A DNA stretch of 64,000 nucleotides from the NCBI RefSeq assembly GCF_000626715.1, contig NZ_AQRA01000003.1:186001-250000 (forward strand). Direction: 5' to 3'. The notes below the pieces were generated by a model. It was not told the DNA's origin. It ran no database searches and saw only the letters and a program-made list of their open reading frames with translations. The translations under genes and the position numbers were made by a program. Of this stretch, positions 41,402 through 48,895 are shown piece after piece. Source of the stretch: Aquimarina atlantica (lineage in GTDB: Bacteria; Bacteroidota; Bacteroidia; Flavobacteriales; Flavobacteriaceae). Each line of letters opens with the position of its first letter. Position 1 is the first letter of the stretch.

Positions 41402-42160
41402 ATGAATCATTTCTTTATTGCCAAACCTAAAATAATAGCTATTCCATTTGCCGGGGGTAATCAATATAGTTTTAAAACTATTGAAAAATACATCCAGAAA
41501 GATATCGAATGGGTTACCGTAGAGCTTCCGGGAAGAGGTGGAAGATTCAGCGAACAGTCGTTAGATGCAATACATCTAATGGTGGCAGATCTTTTTGATC
41601 AAATATTACCTCATATAAAAGAAGGGCCATATATGATTTATGGACATAGTATGGGAACGCTATTAGGCTATGAACTAACCAAGAAAATAGTTGAGGCTAA
41701 AATGAGATTACCCAAATGTCTTTTTTTTACAGGACGTTCTGCTCCATCAGTTTTGACTAAAAAGAAAAGATCAATACTACCCAAAACCTTATTTTGGAAA
41801 GAAGTATATGATATAGGAGGGTTACCAACAGAAATTTTAGATAATAAAGATCTTTTAGATCTCTATTATCCAATACTAAAATCTGATTTCAAGGCTATAG
41901 AAGATTATGAGTATATAACACAAGAGCAGCCTTTTTCTTTTCCGATATATGTTTGTATGGGTACAGAAGAAGTAGGAGAAGATCATAATCAACAAACAAT
42001 AGAAGAAATAATGGCTTGGGATAATGAGACTAAGTCTTTATGTGGCCCCGAATTACTTGAAGGTGATCATTTTTTTATACTGAAGTCCCCTCAAATAATT
42101 GCCCAGAAAATTGTAAAAGCTTACAGAACCAATTCGGTCTTAAGGACTTCTTTTAAATAA
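41402..42160 (+). CDS. Type II thioesterase (NRPS editing)
   Basis: An alpha/beta hydrolase of 252 residues from the ATG at 41402; a TTG at 41393 would add three residues. IAIPFAGG at 12-19, the nucleophile elbow GHSMG with Ser83, and a late His in EGDHFFIL are the standard type II thioesterase features. These stand-alone enzymes clear mis-primed or stalled acyl groups from carrier proteins. The usual acid-loop Asp is not obvious (GTEEVGED). It is 30 bp upstream of the aspartate kinase gene and probably cotranscribed with it. Confidence 0.9.
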   Translation: MNHFFIAKPKIIAIPFAGGNQYSFKTIEKYIQKDIEWVTVELPGRGGRFSEQSLDAIHLMVADLFDQILPHIKEGPYMIYGHSMGTLLGYELTKKIVEAKMRLPKCLFFTGRSAPSVLTKKKRSILPKTLFWKEVYDIGGLPTEILDNKDLLDLYYPILKSDFKAIEDYEYITQEQPFSFPIYVCMGTEEVGEDHNQQTIEEIMAWDNETKSLCGPELLEGDHFFILKSPQIIAQKIVKAYRTNSVLRTSFK

Positions 42161-42190
42161 GCTTCGACAGTATTAATACAATATAAACAC

Positions 42191-43528
42191 ATGAAAGTTT
42201 TAAAGTTTGGTGGAACCTCATTAGGCTCTGCAGCATGTTTTGAGCAGGTAAGAGATATCATAACAAATATTGATGGCTCAAAAATAGTAGTTTGTTCTGC
42301 AATGGCAGGGGTTACTAACATGTTGGTAGAATTGGTAGAAGCGATAAAAAATGACAAGAGAGATAGTGGTAAAGAAATAATATTGCAATTACAAGAGCAT
42401 CATGAAAATACAGTTGATATATTAAGAATAGATGCTAAGGCTTCAAAAGTATTAAAAGAAAGTATAGCTAGTATAGTAAAGGAGTTATCTTATTTAATAG
42501 ACAAAGCTTTCTCTATAGAATTACAAAATCAGATTGTAACATTCGGAGAGGTTTTATCAACACGTGTTTTTTCTGGTTATCTAGCATCTATAGGTGTTAA
42601 TAATACACTTTTAATGGCTAAAGACTTTATGTATACCGATAGTTCAGGAAGCCCGGATATTACCACAATACGTGAATACCTAAATGATATTTTACAAACT
42701 CATAAAGAAGAAAAACTATTTATCACACAAGGATTTATTTGTAAAGATGTACAAGGCAGAGTTAATAATTTAGGACGTGGAGGTAGTGATTATTCAGGAA
42801 CCATAATTGGAGCGGCATTGCAGGTAGAAGAAGTTCAAATCTGGTCAGATATTGATGGAGTTCATAACAATGATCCAAGGTATGTAGATAATACCAGTTC
42901 GATTCCATTACTATCTTATCAGGAAGCTTCTGTTTTAGCCAGTTTTGGAGCTAAAGTGCTTCATCCGCAAACGGTTAAGCCTTTGGTAGACCTTAAGATA
43001 CCACTATACTTAAAAAATACTTTTACACCATCTGCTACAGGTACTAAAATAGGCGATAATATATCACCACCAGGAATTAAATCTATTGCAGTAAAGGATA
43101 ATATGGTATGGTTAAAAATAAGAGATATACCCAAAAATGAGAACTATAGCCTATATGATAAAGTATTTACCTTATGTAATGCGTATCAATTTCCTGTTAT
43201 TATGATGGATAATGTAGAAAATGGATTGTTTTTGGTAATAGAAAAAACAGATAAAATATCAGAGTTTTTATATCAGCTTAAACAAGGTTTTGACATAGAT
43301 TTTGATTTACCATATAGTGTAATATGTATTGGAGGAAACTCTATCATGAAAGGCCCAAATAGAGGCCATGTCTTTGGTGCATTGGGAGCTATACCAATTA
43401 AAATGATTTCTTTTGAGTCGGCAGGCAATTATGTGCTTCTATTAGTAAAGACAGAAGAAAAAATCGATGTAATGCAACAATTACATCAAAAACTTTTTCA
43501 TGAGCATGTGGAGTTGGATATGGTATAA
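42191..43528 (+). CDS. Aspartate kinase (monofunctional), precursor supply
   Basis: 445 residues. The amino-acid kinase domain has KFGGTS at 5-10, FGEVLSTRVFSGYL and GRGGSDYSGT; the last ~150 residues form the ACT-type regulatory region. It converts aspartate to aspartyl phosphate, the first step toward aspartate semialdehyde. No homoserine dehydrogenase is fused. Its place among NRPS genes, together with the diaminobutyrate aminotransferase at 44894, points to a cluster-dedicated supply of 2,4-diaminobutyrate. No semialdehyde dehydrogenase is seen in the window, so that step must come from elsewhere. Whether it escapes feedback inhibition cannot be judged by eye. Confidence 0.93.
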   Translation: MKVLKFGGTSLGSAACFEQVRDIITNIDGSKIVVCSAMAGVTNMLVELVEAIKNDKRDSGKEIILQLQEHHENTVDILRIDAKASKVLKESIASIVKELSYLIDKAFSIELQNQIVTFGEVLSTRVFSGYLASIGVNNTLLMAKDFMYTDSSGSPDITTIREYLNDILQTHKEEKLFITQGFICKDVQGRVNNLGRGGSDYSGTIIGAALQVEEVQIWSDIDGVHNNDPRYVDNTSSIPLLSYQEASVLASFGAKVLHPQTVKPLVDLKIPLYLKNTFTPSATGTKIGDNISPPGIKSIAVKDNMVWLKIRDIPKNENYSLYDKVFTLCNAYQFPVIMMDNVENGLFLVIEKTDKISEFLYQLKQGFDIDFDLPYSVICIGGNSIMKGPNRGHVFGALGAIPIKMISFESAGNYVLLLVKTEEKIDVMQQLHQKLFHEHVELDMV

Positions 43529-44109
43529 TTAGAGTTTAATAAGTGAATTGTTTTATTCTGATTCAAAATTGAATAGTGATATCATATCCTTCAAGGTGTT
43601 CTTTATGTTTATAAAAGATTGTAGAAATGTAGAAATAAATGTTATCCCTGTTACTGATTAATTTAGAGCGAAAAAATAACATTTTTATGAGCAATTCAGA
43701 AAAATATTTCCTTGTTAATCAAATGTTATTTGTCGGTTAAATAATATCATGATGAGAATGTTTTTGTTTTTTAAAACACTGTTTATTAGTGTTTTAAAAA
43801 CCCTTGTTAATTGCGTTCTTTTTAAGTGCGGTTTTGCCATAAACATCCTGTTGGTTAAGATTTGTACATTTGAAATGGCTTTTAGGAAAAGACGTATTCG
43901 TATAAGTTAAATGATATAACTACCCCATTGTTTTTATTGTAAAAAAGATTGATTAAGTGAGATTATTTCTATGCCTAATTGATCTCTTTTCAAAAATTAT
44001 TTTTCAATAATCTTAGTTCATAAAAAACCTTACCAAAAAGGAATTGCGAGTCATATGATGAGCTATATCATCAATTAAATAAACCAATATACCCTTAAAA
44101 CCTTAGAAT
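43529..44109 (+). other. 581-bp gene-free regulatory region before the antiterminator gene
   Basis: AT-rich, with no convincing ORF. A 9-mer AAATGTTAT occurs at 43637-43645 and 43721-43729 and inverted (ATAACATTT) at 43676-43684. A perfect 13-bp inverted repeat (43768-43780 / 43788-43800, TTTTTAAAACACT with a 7-nt loop) follows but lacks a trailing T run. A candidate -7 element lies at 43865. The rest, about 230 bp to the ATG at 44110, would be a long 5' leader. Confidence 0.6.
43865..43872 (+). promoter_or_regulatory. Candidate Bacteroidota promoter -7 element for the antiterminator gene
   Basis: TACATTTG matches TAnnTTTG exactly. A TTG at the ideal -33 spacing was not found (the nearest are too close or too far), so confidence is moderate. 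If correct, the transcript has a leader of about 230 nt. Confidence 0.4.
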
Positions 44110-44631
44110 ATGTGTATTAGTAAACCCGATCAATGGTATGTGCTATATGTAAAGGCACGTCATGAAAGAAAAATAGAAAACCTGTTGAAAGAAAATCAAA
44201 TAGAGACATTTTTACCATTGGTTAAAACAGTTCGAGAATGGAGTGATCGAAAAAAAGAGATAGAAATGCCATTATTTCCTTCCTATATTTTTGTGAAAAT
44301 TAATTTAAAAAAAGATACGCATAAAGTGTTATCTGTAAAATCGTATTGCTTTTTCATTCGCTTTGGAGAAGAATTTGCCAAAGTTCATGAATATGAAATA
44401 AACTCAATTAAACTTCTTTTAAATATGAATGTACCTATGAAAGTAGAAAATTATGCACCATTATTAAAAGTAGGCGAATATAGAAGAATAGACAAAGGTG
44501 CGCTAAAAGGCTTAAACTGCGAAATCATTAAAGCCGATAATGAAAATAAAGTCGTCGTGCGCATTGATTCTATTAAACAAAATATTGTAGCAACAGTACC
44601 ATCATCCTGCATTTCTGAAGTTGTAGCTTAA
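44110..44631 (+). CDS. NusG paralogue, UpxY/LoaP-type transcription antiterminator
   Basis: 173 residues. The N-terminal NGN domain is recognisable from QWYVLYVKARHERKIENLL (8-26), the FLPL segment and PLFPSYIFVKI (about 55-67); a KOW domain follows (about 115-165, GEYRRIDKGALKG). Specialised NusG proteins of this kind (UpxY in Bacteroides capsule loci, LoaP in Bacillus polyketide loci) modify RNA polymerase at a leader RNA so it can cross terminators and complete long operons. It precedes the aminotransferase and PPTase genes and sits within a locus containing 37 kb of synthetase genes and an internal terminator. I infer that it boosts transcription of the NRPS locus; capsule genes elsewhere in the genome are another possible target. 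Confidence 0.88.
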   Translation: MCISKPDQWYVLYVKARHERKIENLLKENQIETFLPLVKTVREWSDRKKEIEMPLFPSYIFVKINLKKDTHKVLSVKSYCFFIRFGEEFAKVHEYEINSIKLLLNMNVPMKVENYAPLLKVGEYRRIDKGALKGLNCEIIKADNENKVVVRIDSIKQNIVATVPSSCISEVVA

Positions 44632-44683
44632 ATAAATTTTGATAATATAAAAACCCAAAAAATATAAACATCAAGATAGCTCA

Positions 44684-44735
44684 GTTACTTTCATCATACG
44701 TACAATGAGTATGTATGAACGCATAAGGAGGTAAC
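44684..44735 (+). promoter_or_regulatory. Stacked hairpin sequestering a perfect Shine-Dalgarno sequence
   Basis: Outer stem GTTACTTTC (44684-44692) with GGAGGTAAC (44727-44735), two G-U pairs. Inner stem CATACGTA (44695-44702) with TATGTATG (44710-44717), one G-U pair and a 7-nt loop. The outer 3' arm contains AAGGAGGT (44726-44732 region), fully complementary to the 16S 3' end, which is unusual in this phylum. A nine-codon reading frame (MSMYERIRR, 44705-44734) overlaps it. It lies in the 262-bp gap between the antiterminator and aminotransferase genes. Confidence 0.5.
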
Positions 44736-44893
44736 CCTTGTCGTTTTTCAATTTCCACATTTATAAAAATTGCTTTGATAGTAGTAATTCTAGCATTGTC
44801 GAGCAATTGTATACTATCGCATAGCTTCATTATCGAAGATTGTGTGATCATCAAATGCATAAATAAATCAAATAACAATCAAAAAACTAAAAA

Positions 44894-46282
44894 ATGAACT
44901 CACTTAAAGAATACCATTTATCAGAAACATCAAAAATAGTTTCATCTTCGGTACCAGGAGAAAAATCAAAACTCTTACTAGATCTACAAAAAGACATAGA
45001 AGGTAGTGTAGTTTCTTATCCGAGAAGTATGCCTATAGCTATAAAAAGAGCTAAAGGAAGTATTATTGAAGATGTAGACGGAAACCAATTTATAGACTTT
45101 TTTGGTGGATGTGGTGTTTTAAATGTAGGGCATAGTAATGATTTTGTTTTAGAATATGTAAAAAAACAACAATCAGAATTGATTCATGCCTTAGATTTTC
45201 CCACAGAAAATAAACTCTTATTAATTCAAAAAATAATTAACCACTTACCAAAAAGCATTAGAGAAGAATATAAAGTGAGTTTTGGTGGACCCACGGGTTC
45301 TGATGCTGTTGAAGCGGCAATCAAGTTAGCAAAAATCAAAACTGGTAGAGATGGTATAATCGCTTTTACAGGAGGTTATCACGGTATGACTTCTGGGGCC
45401 TTGGCGGTGACTTCGGATACATTTTTCAGAAATAATTTAACATCCCTGATGCCAAATGTTCATTTTGCACCTTATAATTACCCTTATAGAAGTACCTCCA
45501 ATAATAACAATGAGATAGATGGTATAGCTTATTTTAAAAATATACTTACCAACGGTCATTCTGGAATATCTAAACCAGCTGCAATTCTTATAGAACCCAT
45601 TCAGGGTGAAGGAGGAAATATTGTTCCAGAAGACGGATATTTAGAGGAGTTAGTAAGAATTGCACATGAAAATGATGTACTGGTAATATTTGATGAGATA
45701 CAGTCTGGTTTTTTTAGAACCGGTAGTTTTTTAGAATTTATGAATACCAGTGCTGTACCAGATATCATCACTTTTTCTAAAGGTTTTGGAGGAATTGGAT
45801 TTCCAATTTCGGGATTAATCTATAAAAAAGAAGTCGAAGCCTGGGGACCTGCCGCACATATAGGGACTTTTAGAGGAAACCAGGTTAGTATAGCTGCAGC
45901 AAGAGGAGCCTTTGATTTTATTGAAGCCAATAATATAGAAGAACATACGATATTAATTGGTTCCTATTTATTAGAGAAATTACAGGAATTAGAAAGTGAA
46001 AATCCGTTTATAGGAGAAGTAAGAGGGAGAGGAATGATGATTGGAGTAGAGTTTGTAAAAGATAAAAAGAACAAAGAACCTTTTCCAGAATTTGTAAAGA
46101 AATTCAGATCTCAGTGTTTTCAAAGAGGTTTATTGTTTGAAGTAGGAGGGCATTATAACAATGTACTACGACTAGTTCCTCCGTTGGTTACTACCTATAA
46201 TATTGTAGATGCGGCAATAGCTATTATGAAAGAAGCTATAGCTGTTTGTATGGAAGAATATTTAGAATCTGCTCTCGCCTAA
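44894..46282 (+). CDS. Diaminobutyrate-2-oxoglutarate aminotransferase
   Basis: A class III PLP aminotransferase of 462 residues. GGPTGSDAVEAAIKLAK (131-147), the PLP-binding Asp267 in FDEIQ, Lys296 in FSKGFGG and GTFRGNQ (324-330) match the diaminobutyrate aminotransferase group (EctB/Dat) better than ornithine or acetylornithine aminotransferases. It makes L-2,4-diaminobutyrate from aspartate semialdehyde, with glutamate as amino donor. No ectA or ectC neighbour is present, so ectoine synthesis is unlikely. With the aspartate kinase at 42191 it most likely feeds the NRPS with Dab. Lys/Orn-type substrates are less likely but not excluded by sequence alone. Confidence 0.87.
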   Translation: MNSLKEYHLSETSKIVSSSVPGEKSKLLLDLQKDIEGSVVSYPRSMPIAIKRAKGSIIEDVDGNQFIDFFGGCGVLNVGHSNDFVLEYVKKQQSELIHALDFPTENKLLLIQKIINHLPKSIREEYKVSFGGPTGSDAVEAAIKLAKIKTGRDGIIAFTGGYHGMTSGALAVTSDTFFRNNLTSLMPNVHFAPYNYPYRSTSNNNNEIDGIAYFKNILTNGHSGISKPAAILIEPIQGEGGNIVPEDGYLEELVRIAHENDVLVIFDEIQSGFFRTGSFLEFMNTSAVPDIITFSKGFGGIGFPISGLIYKKEVEAWGPAAHIGTFRGNQVSIAAARGAFDFIEANNIEEHTILIGSYLLEKLQELESENPFIGEVRGRGMMIGVEFVKDKKNKEPFPEFVKKFRSQCFQRGLLFEVGGHYNNVLRLVPPLVTTYNIVDAAIAIMKEAIAVCMEEYLESALA

Positions 46283-46437
46283 ATCCATGTACCACATAAC
46301 AATGTAACTTATAAAAACAACCCGTTTCCAGAGAGAAAATCTATAAAATAAGTGAGTGCCATTAATGAAATATTCGACACTGTATTTACAAAACTATTTG
46401 ATACGGGCTCTATTACTAGGTTTGAAAAGATTTAAGA

Positions 46438-47094
46438 ATGCATTCTATAGATATATTTTTTACATCCTTTACAAAACCATTGGATCAGAATCTTTTTTCG
46501 GAGTATTTGTCCTTGCTACCACCAGACTTAAGGGAAAAAAATTCAAAATACCTTCGTTGGCAAGATAGACATTCGCATTTGTTTGGGCGATTGTTATTGA
46601 TTGAAGCATTAAAGCGTTGTGATATCAACAACATATGGGATCTTATCAAGTATAGTTCACACAAACGACCATATTTAACCTTGGATGGATATGATTTTAA
46701 CATATCCCATTCTGGAGATTATGTGATTTGTGCAATAGGAAAAAATATCAGGCTTGGTATTGATATTGAAGAACACCGAGAGAGAAACCTAAAAGATTTC
46801 AGGAACTTAATGACTCTGGATCAATGGGATGAAATTAACAGTGCGAGTTGTTCGTTAAATACGTTTTATAAATATTGGACGATTAAGGAAAGCGTTATTA
46901 AGGCAGATGGTCGCGGGTTTTATATTCCTCTAAATGAGCTTGAAGTGACCAATAACACGGTTTGTTTTGAGGATAAATTATGGTTTGTGCAGGATTTTGT
47001 ATTTACCAAAGGGTATAGTGTAGCAATCGCAACCAATGAGTTATCAACATTTAACATGCATGCTATAAATTTTTATGACTCTTGTATAGTATAG
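46438..47094 (+). CDS. Sfp-type 4'-phosphopantetheinyl transferase
   Basis: 218 residues with the three family motifs: NISHSGDYV (88-96), GIDIE (107-111, Mg-binding Asp109/Glu111) and WTIKES (147-152), followed by KADGRG. It attaches the phosphopantetheine arm to carrier proteins and would activate the ACP and the eleven PCPs of the two synthetases. It follows the aminotransferase gene by 155 bp with no recognisable promoter or terminator between them, and is the last gene of the NRPS locus. An overlapping frame at 46356-46568 is a shadow. Confidence 0.93.
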   Translation: MHSIDIFFTSFTKPLDQNLFSEYLSLLPPDLREKNSKYLRWQDRHSHLFGRLLLIEALKRCDINNIWDLIKYSSHKRPYLTLDGYDFNISHSGDYVICAIGKNIRLGIDIEEHRERNLKDFRNLMTLDQWDEINSASCSLNTFYKYWTIKESVIKADGRGFYIPLNELEVTNNTVCFEDKLWFVQDFVFTKGYSVAIATNELSTFNMHAINFYDSCIV

Positions 47095-47190
47095 GTCGAT
47101 GTATAGCATTTACGATTTCAATCTTTCGGTAATTTCAAAACATAGATGGTTAAACTAATCCTATTCTTCAACAAGATCTTAGGTCGAATA

Positions 47191-47227
47191 CCTTGTGGGT
47201 TTACCCCAAGGATATTTACTCTTTTTT
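47191..47227 (+). terminator. Probable terminator closing the NRPS locus
   Basis: Hairpin CCTTG(T)GGG-TTTA-CCCCAAGG (47191-47211, one bulged T), followed within a few bases by a run of eight or more T. It lies between convergent genes and overlaps the 3' end of the FGE-like gene on the other strand. Confidence 0.5.
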
Positions 47228-48355
47228 TTTCGAATTACTAATCATACCAACACTTAAAACCGTTCTAAATCCTAGATGCTCAAGCGAAGAATCTGTGCTA
47301 GTAGCCATTCGTGCACTATTACGATAACTGGCACAATAAGAATCGCTACATAAAAAAGAACCGCCTTTTATGACTTTTTCTCGTAAAGCAGGATTATTAG
47401 GATTATACGGTTTTTCGGCACCTTTAGGATTATGAGTTAATCCTTGTTGTTTTAATTGATTGTAATACGTTGTATTGTACCAATCTTGTGTCCATTCCCA
47501 AACGTTCCCTGCCATGTCATAGAGATGATATGAATTAGGCGGATAGGAACGAACAGGGGCTTTATTTTCATAACCATCTGCTTTGGTATTTTGTAGAGGA
47601 AACTCACCTTCCCATGTATTGGCATAACTACTTAAGTCCTTGATATCATTTCCCCAGAAAAAAATACTATTTTTTTCTTTGCCTCGTGAGGCATATTCCC
47701 ATTCGGCCTCAGTGGGTAATCTTCTACCTGCCCATTTACAGTATGCCACAGCGTCTTCATAAGCTATATGCACAACAGGATATTCGTCTTTTCCTTCGAT
47801 AGAACTTTCTGGCCCCAAAGGGTGTTTCCAGTTGGCTCCAATTTTCCATAACCACCATTGAGAATAGTCAAAAAGATTAGGAACACTCTCTTTTGTTTTT
47901 TTGAAAATAAGTGAACCGGGTTGCAATATAGAATCATGAGGTTTAGGAGCATTGGGAGGTAATTGCTTTTTCATTTCTTCCCAAACAATCTCTCGTTCTG
48001 CCACTGTTATATAGTTTGTAGCATCTACAAATTTTTTAAATTGTGCATTCGTGACTTCTGTTATATCCATAAAAAACCCATCTACAGAAACGGGATGAGC
48101 AGGAGTCTCATGTTTCATGATCATAGGATCATTTTTTACAGCCCCTTGACTAAAACTTCCCCCTGGTATCCAAACCATTCCTTCTGGTATTGCTATTCCT
48201 TTTGGTACATCTTTAATGATTTGTGTCTGCTGTTTAGTTAAGGTCCTTTCAACTTTTTTATGCTCTTGTTCTTTCTTACAACTTGTAATTATTACAAAAA
48301 AGATAAGTAGTAGTATCTCTTTTCTATATCTTTTGCAGTATATATCGCTGTTCAT
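47216..48355 (-). CDS. Formylglycine-generating enzyme-family lipoprotein
   Basis: 379 residues. The N-terminus has a hydrophobic segment ending in the lipobox-like VIITSC, so the mature protein is probably a lipoprotein. The rest is an FGE-sulfatase (SUMF1-like) domain: WIPGGSFSQG, EVTNAQFKKFV, RRLPTEAEWEYA, GNVWEWTQDWY and KGGSFLCSDSYCASYR. Both cysteines of the true FGE active site are kept (Cys336 and Cys341, five apart), unlike many FGE-fold proteins that only bind ligands or take part in gliding or secretion. It may therefore activate sulfatases in the periplasm. It is monocistronic and converges on the PPTase gene. No sulfatase gene is near. Confidence 0.85.
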   Translation of the reverse strand: MNSDIYCKRYRKEILLLIFFVIITSCKKEQEHKKVERTLTKQQTQIIKDVPKGIAIPEGMVWIPGGSFSQGAVKNDPMIMKHETPAHPVSVDGFFMDITEVTNAQFKKFVDATNYITVAEREIVWEEMKKQLPPNAPKPHDSILQPGSLIFKKTKESVPNLFDYSQWWLWKIGANWKHPLGPESSIEGKDEYPVVHIAYEDAVAYCKWAGRRLPTEAEWEYASRGKEKNSIFFWGNDIKDLSSYANTWEGEFPLQNTKADGYENKAPVRSYPPNSYHLYDMAGNVWEWTQDWYNTTYYNQLKQQGLTHNPKGAEKPYNPNNPALREKVIKGGSFLCSDSYCASYRNSARMATSTDSSLEHLGFRTVLSVGMISNSKKKE

Positions 48356-48400
48356 GTAGTAATTGTGTTTTTATATCTAAGTTGTTTTAAGCTGGTGATT

Positions 48401-48408
48401 CAAATGTA
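48401..48408 (-). promoter_or_regulatory. Candidate promoter -7 element of the FGE-like gene
   Basis: On the minus strand this reads TACATTTG, an exact TAnnTTTG match 46 bp upstream of the start codon. No good -33 TTG was found. Confidence 0.4.
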
Positions 48409-48575
48409 ATCTTTTTTAGATCATAAAAAGATAAAGCTTTTGGGGTATTCTACAAAACGATAAAAGTTGCTTTTAATCGAAGATCGCCCTTTTAATTAGG
48501 CTGTTTTTTTATTTTTTGAATAGCATAATTATATTTTAGTATCTAATTCTTAGGGAGTTACTTAAAATATTTCTA

Positions 48576-48797
48576 ATGAAAAAAGAGCTAGATATTTCAG
48601 AGATCCAATTGATCATACGCAATTTAATCGCATTTATAGTGGTAGAAGGCAAAGAGTATGTGAGCGATAAAAAAAAGAAAGCATATGTAGCGGGATATGT
48701 ACAGCTTTTGATAAAAACTATTCATCTAATCGATGACCAGGAGGAACTCTCATTAATAGAGGATATTGCAGAAGATATCTCGACTTATCTCGAATGA
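48576..48797 (+). CDS. Small hypothetical protein (73 aa)
   Basis: I do not recognise this gene. The product is rich in Glu, Lys, Ile and Leu, predicted mostly helical, with no signal peptide or membrane segment. It starts with a clear ATG and is followed after 33 bp by a good terminator, which supports a real single-gene transcript. Confidence 0.55.
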   Translation: MKKELDISEIQLIIRNLIAFIVVEGKEYVSDKKKKAYVAGYVQLLIKTIHLIDDQEELSLIEDIAEDISTYLE

Positions 48798-48830
48798 AAA
48801 GATACTACTACTGATTTTACTATGATCGAA

Positions 48831-48870
48831 GAGGGCTTTTTTACTGCGTTAAGAAAGCTCTCTTTTTTTT
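48831..48870 (+). terminator. Intrinsic terminator after the small hypothetical gene
   Basis: Stem GAGGGCTTT (48831-48839) with AAAGCTCTC (48854-48862, one G-U pair) followed directly by eight T. It ends 26 bp before the next gene. Confidence 0.75.
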
Positions 48871-48895
48871 AAAGTAGTAATAACTTTTATATCTT

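Noticed and set aside
43529..44109. Hidden small gene or insertion-sequence remnant in the 581-bp gap
   Set aside because: All frames are broken by stops, and no transposase text, terminal inverted repeats or target duplication were seen.
44675..44750. Possible tRNA, because of GATAGCTCAGTT resembling a D-arm
   Set aside because: No matching T-loop (GTTCRA), acceptor stem or anticodon arm; the real pairing is a two-stem hairpin.
44681..44878. 65-aa minus-strand frame between the antiterminator and aminotransferase genes
   Set aside because: It runs across the stacked hairpin, has no promoter or recognisable domain, and lies antisense to an operon leader; more likely a by-product of an RNA or repeat element.
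46356..46568. 70-aa plus-strand frame overlapping the PPTase start
   Set aside because: Overlaps the PPTase in another frame, shows no family features and includes part of the PPTase coding region.
1..47094. Genomic island or mobile element carrying the NRPS locus
   Set aside because: No integrase, transposase, tRNA or attachment repeat flanks the visible right end, and base composition looks like that of the housekeeping part; the left end is outside the window.
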